Assembly (NCBI RefSeq): GCF_029961185.1
Contig: NZ_JASBQQ010000001.1
Coordinates: forward strand, 310,001 to 374,000
From: Albidovulum aestuarii
Lineage (GTDB): Bacteria; Pseudomonadota; Alphaproteobacteria; Rhodobacterales; Rhodobacteraceae
DNA length: 64,000 bases
Direction of reading: 5' to 3'
Shown: piece by piece, positions 60,264 to 64,000 of the stretch
Numbering within the stretch: the first letter of the stretch is position 1
Layout of the letters: each line of letters opens with the position of its first letter
Position numbers and translations under genes: made by a program
The notes under the pieces: generated by a model
The model's database searches: none
What the model was told of the DNA's origin: nothing
Seen by the model: only the letters and a program-made list of their open reading frames with translations

Positions 60264-61436
60264 ATGCATGTCGGCATCGACGCCACATCATGGGACAATG
60301 AACGCGGGTTCGGCCGCTTCACCCGCAGCCTTGTTTCTGCCCTTGCCGCCCGCGATACCGGGTTCCGGTACACCCTCTTGTTCGACCGCGCGCCGGAACG
60401 CCCAGTTCCCGATAGCGTCGAAATCAACATCGCTGGGGCACGGCAATCCATGTCCGAGGCGTCTTCGGGTGCAAAGGCCCGGGGCGGCGCGGACATGCTT
60501 ACCCTGTCACGCGCGGCGAAGGGGCTGGGCGCCGACCTTTTCTTCTTCCCGGCGCATTATTCGTTCTATCCGATCTTCAGCCGTGTGCCGAAACTCGTCT
60601 GCATCCACGATACGATTCCGGAACGCTTCCCCGACCTGATCTTTCCGACAAAGCGCAATTTCCTGTTGTGGCAGGCAAAAACCCGGCTCGCGCTCTTTCA
60701 GGCGCGGCGGGTTTTGACCGTGTCAGACGCCTCGGCGAAGGATATCTCCGAAATCCTAGGTGTGCGTCGCGATCGCATTGATGTCACGACCGAGGGTCCG
60801 TTCGAGGCGTTCCGCCCGATTGATGATCAGGCCCGGCTCGCCGCCGTGCGCGCGCGGCATGACATCGCAGATGGCGACAGGCTGCTGGTCTATGTCGGCG
60901 GCTTCAACCGCCACAAGAATGTTCTGCGCCTGATCGAGGCAATGCCAGAGATTCTCGACGCCTGCCCTGACGCCCGGCTTGCCATCGTCGGGCGCATCAC
61001 AGGCGACCGGTTCTGGGACAATGTCGAGGAACTGACGGCAGGCGCCGCGCGCGACGCGCGCGCCTCGGGACGGATCAGCTTCACCGGTGAAATCGACGAC
61101 GCCGAGTTGGCGGAGCTTCTGGCGGGTGCAGAGGCGCTGGTGCTGCCGTCGCTTTGGGAAGGGTTCGGCCTGCCGGCGGTCGAGGCGATGGCCTGCGGGA
61201 CACCGGTTCTGGCGTCCGACCGGGGCAGCCTGCCCGAGGTCGTGGGAGATGCCGGTCTCTTGTTCGACCCGGAACGAACCGAAGACATCGCGAAAGCCGC
61301 GACTCGGCTTCTTTCCGAGGCGCCTTTCAGGGTAGATCTGCGCCGCAATGCTCTTGCGCGTGCGAAGACCTTCACATGGAACCGTTCCGCCGAATTGGTT
61401 GAAGGCGCATTTCGTCGCACGGCCGCGACCAGCTGA
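60264..61436 (+). CDS. GT4-family glycosyltransferase (second)
   Basis: A 390-aa GT-B enzyme. It begins HVGIDATSWDNERGFGRFTR, the glycine-rich acceptor loop, and has the nucleotide-binding motif LLVYVGGFNRHKNVLRLIEA and the EX7E-type stretch PSLWEGFGLPAVEAMACGTP. ATG 60264 is preferred because GGAGGA lies 7 nt upstream; an earlier in-frame ATG at 60144 lacks that. It is divergent to the first GT4 gene. Confidence 0.92.
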   Translation: MHVGIDATSWDNERGFGRFTRSLVSALAARDTGFRYTLLFDRAPERPVPDSVEINIAGARQSMSEASSGAKARGGADMLTLSRAAKGLGADLFFFPAHYSFYPIFSRVPKLVCIHDTIPERFPDLIFPTKRNFLLWQAKTRLALFQARRVLTVSDASAKDISEILGVRRDRIDVTTEGPFEAFRPIDDQARLAAVRARHDIADGDRLLVYVGGFNRHKNVLRLIEAMPEILDACPDARLAIVGRITGDRFWDNVEELTAGAARDARASGRISFTGEIDDAELAELLAGAEALVLPSLWEGFGLPAVEAMACGTPVLASDRGSLPEVVGDAGLLFDPERTEDIAKAATRLLSEAPFRVDLRRNALARAKTFTWNRSAELVEGAFRRTAATS

Positions 61437-61500
61437 CCATTCGGGGAGGCAATAACCCGCTCGGTTCTTTGGCAATAAACTAGATTTCCCAGCCCCGCGA

Positions 61501-61926
61501 TCAGGCGGCCGCCTCGGTCGCCAGCTTGCGAATGCGGCCGATCATTGCTTTCAGCCCGTTCGACCGCTGCGACGACAGATGGTCATCAAGTCCGAGCCGC
61601 CCGAGTTCGGCCCCGGCATCGACGTTCAGAACTTCCGCCACGGTCAATCCGGAATAAAGCGCATGGAGTATGGCGATAAGGCCGCGAACGATCATCGCAT
61701 CGCTGTCGCCCTGAAAGTCGAACCGCGCCCCGGCGCCTGTGCCGTCAATCCGGGGCAAAAACCAGACCTGGCTGGCGCAGCCTTCCACTTTCGTTGCGGG
61801 CACCTGAAAGGCCGGATCGAGCGGAGCCATGGCTTTCCCCATCTCGATCACGTGACGATAGCGTTCCTCCCAGTCGTCGAGGAACTCAAAGGTCTCGGCA
61901 ATATCCTCGAAGGCTTCGGTCGCCAT
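61501..61926 (-). CDS. sufE: SufE-family cysteine desulfuration protein
   Basis: A 141-aa protein that accepts sulfur from SufS and passes it to the SufBCD scaffold during Fe-S cluster formation. The catalytic Cys is in TKVEGCASQVWFLP, and the family helix ETFEFLDDWEERYRHVIEMG opens the protein. The tail (LSSQRSNGLKAMIGRIRKLA) is typical. ATG 61926 is preceded by GGAGA. It is located apart from a suf operon, as in many alphaproteobacteria. Confidence 0.93.
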   Translation of the reverse strand: MATEAFEDIAETFEFLDDWEERYRHVIEMGKAMAPLDPAFQVPATKVEGCASQVWFLPRIDGTGAGARFDFQGDSDAMIVRGLIAILHALYSGLTVAEVLNVDAGAELGRLGLDDHLSSQRSNGLKAMIGRIRKLATEAAA

Positions 61927-62053
61927 GATGCTCTCCGTTGCGGTACCCATTGACCTAGTTGCAAAGCCCTGCGGCGTCCAGTCATCGGGGACCCTTTTCA
62001 CAACCGTCCGAATGGGCTAGGCAGAACGCGGAGCTGGAAGGGAGCCGCCACGC

Positions 62054-62524
62054 ATGAGATTGCCTGTCACCGGTCTGCTGGTCCTTGCGATGACGCTCGG
62101 CGCCTGCGGCAAGGTCCGCGAAAGCCGCCTTAACCCATTCAACTGGTTCGGCCGGTCCGAGACTGTCGTGGTCGCGACCGAGGGCGTTGTGCCCGGCCGT
62201 CCCGACGACCCGCGCGTGCTTGTGGCTGACGTGACGGATATGGAGGTTGCGCGCCAACCCGGCGGGGCGATCATCCGCGCCTCCGGCCTGCCGCCGACTC
62301 AAGGCTGGTGGGATACCGCACTCGTTGCCGAGAATGACGGTGTGCCGGTTGATGGCGTCCTGACCTACCGCTTTGTTCTCGCCGAGCCTCTGGGCACCAA
62401 ACCCGTCTCAACCCGGCAATCTCGGGAACTGACCGCCGCGACCTATATCTCGGATATCAAGCTCGCCGGGGTCACCCAGATCGTGGTGGTCGGCGCACAG
62501 AACAGCCGCGCAAGCCGACGCTGA
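62054..62524 (+). CDS. Hypothetical lipoprotein
   Basis: A 156-aa protein with a lipoprotein signal peptide (GLLVLAMTLGAC, lipidated Cys 19). The soluble part (SETVVVATEGVVPGRPDDPR, later PGGAIIRASGLPPTQGWWDT) has a beta-rich domain seen in Rhodobacterales conserved proteins of unknown function. It is a single gene converging with rnd. No catalytic motif is apparent. Confidence 0.8.
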   Translation: MRLPVTGLLVLAMTLGACGKVRESRLNPFNWFGRSETVVVATEGVVPGRPDDPRVLVADVTDMEVARQPGGAIIRASGLPPTQGWWDTALVAENDGVPVDGVLTYRFVLAEPLGTKPVSTRQSRELTAATYISDIKLAGVTQIVVVGAQNSRASRR

Positions 62525-62546
62525 GGCGTCACCCGCGGGTTACGCC

Positions 62547-63701
62547 TTAGACCGGAACCACCCGTACCGCGCCACCCTTGGCCGACAGCGCAATTTCGCC
62601 CTTGCAGAGCCGTATCGCGTCGTTGCCAAAGACCTCGCCGCGCCAGCCCTTGAGGGCTGCAACCGAATTCTCCCCCGCCGCCAATGCGTCCAGATCGCCT
62701 GACGATGCTATCAGCTTCGGTGCGACCCCGGCAGATTCGGATTTGGCCTTCAGAAGCACGCGCAGCAGGTCGGCAAGCGCCGTGTTGACCTGCAACTGAT
62801 CGCGGCTGGTATCGGGCTTGGGATAATTCTCGGGCTTGACCGCGAGACCCGCTTTCACGGCCGCAATGATCCCCTCGGCGATATCGGGCCGCCGACCCTC
62901 GCGCAACAGCAGCCGTGACCGGCCGAGCTCTTCGACCGTGGTGGGTTTGGTCGAGGCAAGTTCCAGAAGCGCATCATCCTTGAAAACCCGGCTGCGCGGC
63001 ACGTTCCGCGTCTGCGCATAGCTTTCGCGGAACTGCGCGAGTTCGCGGACGATGGCGAGGAACTTGCCCGAATTGGTCCGCGTCTTGACCCGCATCCAGG
63101 CCTCTTCTGGCCGGTTTGTATAGGTTTCGGGATCGAGAAGCACGGCTTCTTCCTCTTCAACCCAGAGCTGGCGACCAGTGCGCTTAAGCTCTTTGTCGAG
63201 GAACTCATAGATCACCCTGAGATGGGTGACATCGGCGATTGCATAGGTCTTCTGCGCCTCGGACAAAGGACGGCGCGACCAATCGGTAAAACGCGAGGTC
63301 TTGTCGAGCGATTGTTTGGCGATCTTTCGGACCAGCGTCTCGTAACCCACCTGATCGCCAAAACCGCAGACCATGGCGGCAATCTGGGTGTCAAAAAGCG
63401 GTTCGGGAAAGACATTTCCCTCGACGAAGAAGATTTCCAGATCCTGCCGGGCGGCGTGAAAGACCTTAACCGTGCCCTTGTGACGGAAGAGGTCATAGAG
63501 CGGCTCCAGCGACAGCCCGTTCGCCAGCGGATCGACAAGTACCGCCTCGCCGTTCTCGCCGGGAAGCGCAAGCTGCACGAGGCACAGCTTTGAGTAGTAT
63601 GTCCGTTCGCGGAGGAACTCGGTATCGACGGTGACATATGCCTCCGCCTTGGCTTTTTCACAGAACCGGGCGAGGTCTTCCGTCGTTGTTATCGTATACA
63701 T
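62547..63701 (-). CDS. rnd: Ribonuclease D
   Basis: A 384-aa 3'-5' exoribonuclease that trims tRNA precursors. The DEDD motif is visible: VDTEFLRERTYYSKLCLVQL (Exo I), HAARQDLEIFFVE (Exo II) and YAIADVTHLRVIYEFL (Exo III). A HRDC domain follows (FLAIVRELAQFRESYAQ and GRSRLLLREGRRPDIAEGII). ATG 63701 matches the family start (YTITTTEDLARFCEKA); an ATG at 63728 would add nine residues. Confidence 0.93.
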   Translation of the reverse strand: MYTITTTEDLARFCEKAKAEAYVTVDTEFLRERTYYSKLCLVQLALPGENGEAVLVDPLANGLSLEPLYDLFRHKGTVKVFHAARQDLEIFFVEGNVFPEPLFDTQIAAMVCGFGDQVGYETLVRKIAKQSLDKTSRFTDWSRRPLSEAQKTYAIADVTHLRVIYEFLDKELKRTGRQLWVEEEEAVLLDPETYTNRPEEAWMRVKTRTNSGKFLAIVRELAQFRESYAQTRNVPRSRVFKDDALLELASTKPTTVEELGRSRLLLREGRRPDIAEGIIAAVKAGLAVKPENYPKPDTSRDQLQVNTALADLLRVLLKAKSESAGVAPKLIASSGDLDALAAGENSVAALKGWRGEVFGNDAIRLCKGEIALSAKGGAVRVVPV

Positions 63702-63916
63702 CAACTGTCCGTTCAGGCGCGGGGTCATCCCGCAGGTTCAGCCGTCTTATGTCAAGCGGACGCGATTGGAAAGCCCGGGGAAATTTCGTGCCGGAGTGGT
63801 GCATTTCGGCCATGAACAGGGCCTTAAGATTCCGCCTCCAATGCTACACAACTTCTGGTAGATCGAATCCGGAAATCCGGTCTATCCCGGTGGCACCACA
63901 ACAAAGGAGGTCACCT

Positions 63917-64000
63917 GTGGAACAATCGAAAATCCTGTCCGCCAATTCGACCATCGCCGCCTATGGCTTCGCTTCGACGGCCTTTGCGAATGCCTATATC
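63917..64000 (+). CDS. Unidentified gene, first 28 codons
   Basis: A frame beginning at GTG 63917 with a near-perfect ribosome-binding site (AAAGGAGG at 63903-63910) and running to the right edge of the window (EQSKILSANSTIAAYGFAST, then an AFANAYI stretch). The start is well supported by the strong ribosome-binding site. The visible part is too short to assign a family. Confidence 0.65.
   Translation, partial: MEQSKILSANSTIAAYGFASTAFANAYI

Overview
The window looks like a chromosomal segment of a marine-type alphaproteobacterium of the Rhodobacterales (Roseobacter/Rhodobacter group). This is inferred from the high GC content and from a family mix typical of that group: an alpha-type SspB adaptor, a ScfR-type XRE regulator, DUF1194, DUF4169 and RHH_4 small proteins, a TIGR01244-type phosphatase, an ABC glycerol transporter, and a Na+/solute-symporter-type histidine kinase. 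No rRNA or CRISPR array is present; one tRNA (Ser, CGA) is.

Layout. 1-2.5 kb: an ABC importer of the nitrate/sulfonate/taurine type, cut at the left edge, with a 16-bp tandem repeat before the first gene. 2.57-12.3 kb: an accessory region. It starts with the left tip of an IS5-family element, then a complete IS21-family element (2666-5169, istA-istB) without a target duplication, then the C-terminal stump of an Mrr-type restriction gene. After that comes a leftward integrative island with a tyrosine integrase at its right end, a 244-aa orphan, an AlpA-type excisionase/regulator, and a tightly coupled cassette of three small proteins, a reverse-transcriptase-like protein whose YxDD box reads CFDN, and a small membrane protein. 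A helix-turn-helix protein follows after a strongly structured spacer. An 838-bp IS427-group element (9419-10256) has jumped into the island.

12.4-23.6 kb: core-type genes. These are a bifunctional enoyl-CoA hydratase/3-hydroxyacyl-CoA dehydrogenase, a DksA/TraR zinc-finger protein, a TIGR01244 phosphatase, an orphan FliM-like SpoA protein, a response regulator/small membrane protein/symporter-kinase module, a ScfR regulator, two sister micro-lipoproteins and a LysR regulator. 23.6-32.5 kb: a LacI-governed regulon. lacI, an amino-acid-type binding protein, an enlarged permease, a GH1 beta-glycosidase and an SDR form one overlapping operon. A giant kinase-like/M23/class-III aminotransferase fusion lies next to it. 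Both units carry nearly the same 18-bp palindrome upstream.

32.5-46.8 kb: an arylsulfotransferase-like membrane protein, a SnoaL-like protein, a vWA protein, chromate resistance (ChrB-like plus ChrA), SspB, class II fumarase, small DUF4169/RHH_4 proteins, a pair of related small orphans, a coupled P450/membrane-hydrolase pair, a DUF2059 protein, tRNA-Ser and a BlaI/M56 sensor pair. 46.8-53 kb: a six-gene ABC glycerol importer operon (binding protein, two ATPases, two permeases, DUF2160 protein). 53-61.4 kb: a cell-surface block with a LapG-like cysteine protease, a secreted protein made mostly of Gly-rich hexapeptide repeats, three glycosyltransferases, a Gfo/Idh/MocA oxidoreductase and an epimerase. 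61.5-64 kb: SufE, a lipoprotein, ribonuclease D and the first 28 codons of an unidentified gene.

The most novel-looking part is the reverse-transcriptase cassette on the integrase island (about 5.8-9.3 kb). The LacI palindrome pair and the Gly-rich repeat gene come next. All assignments are from reading the sequence; no database search was run.
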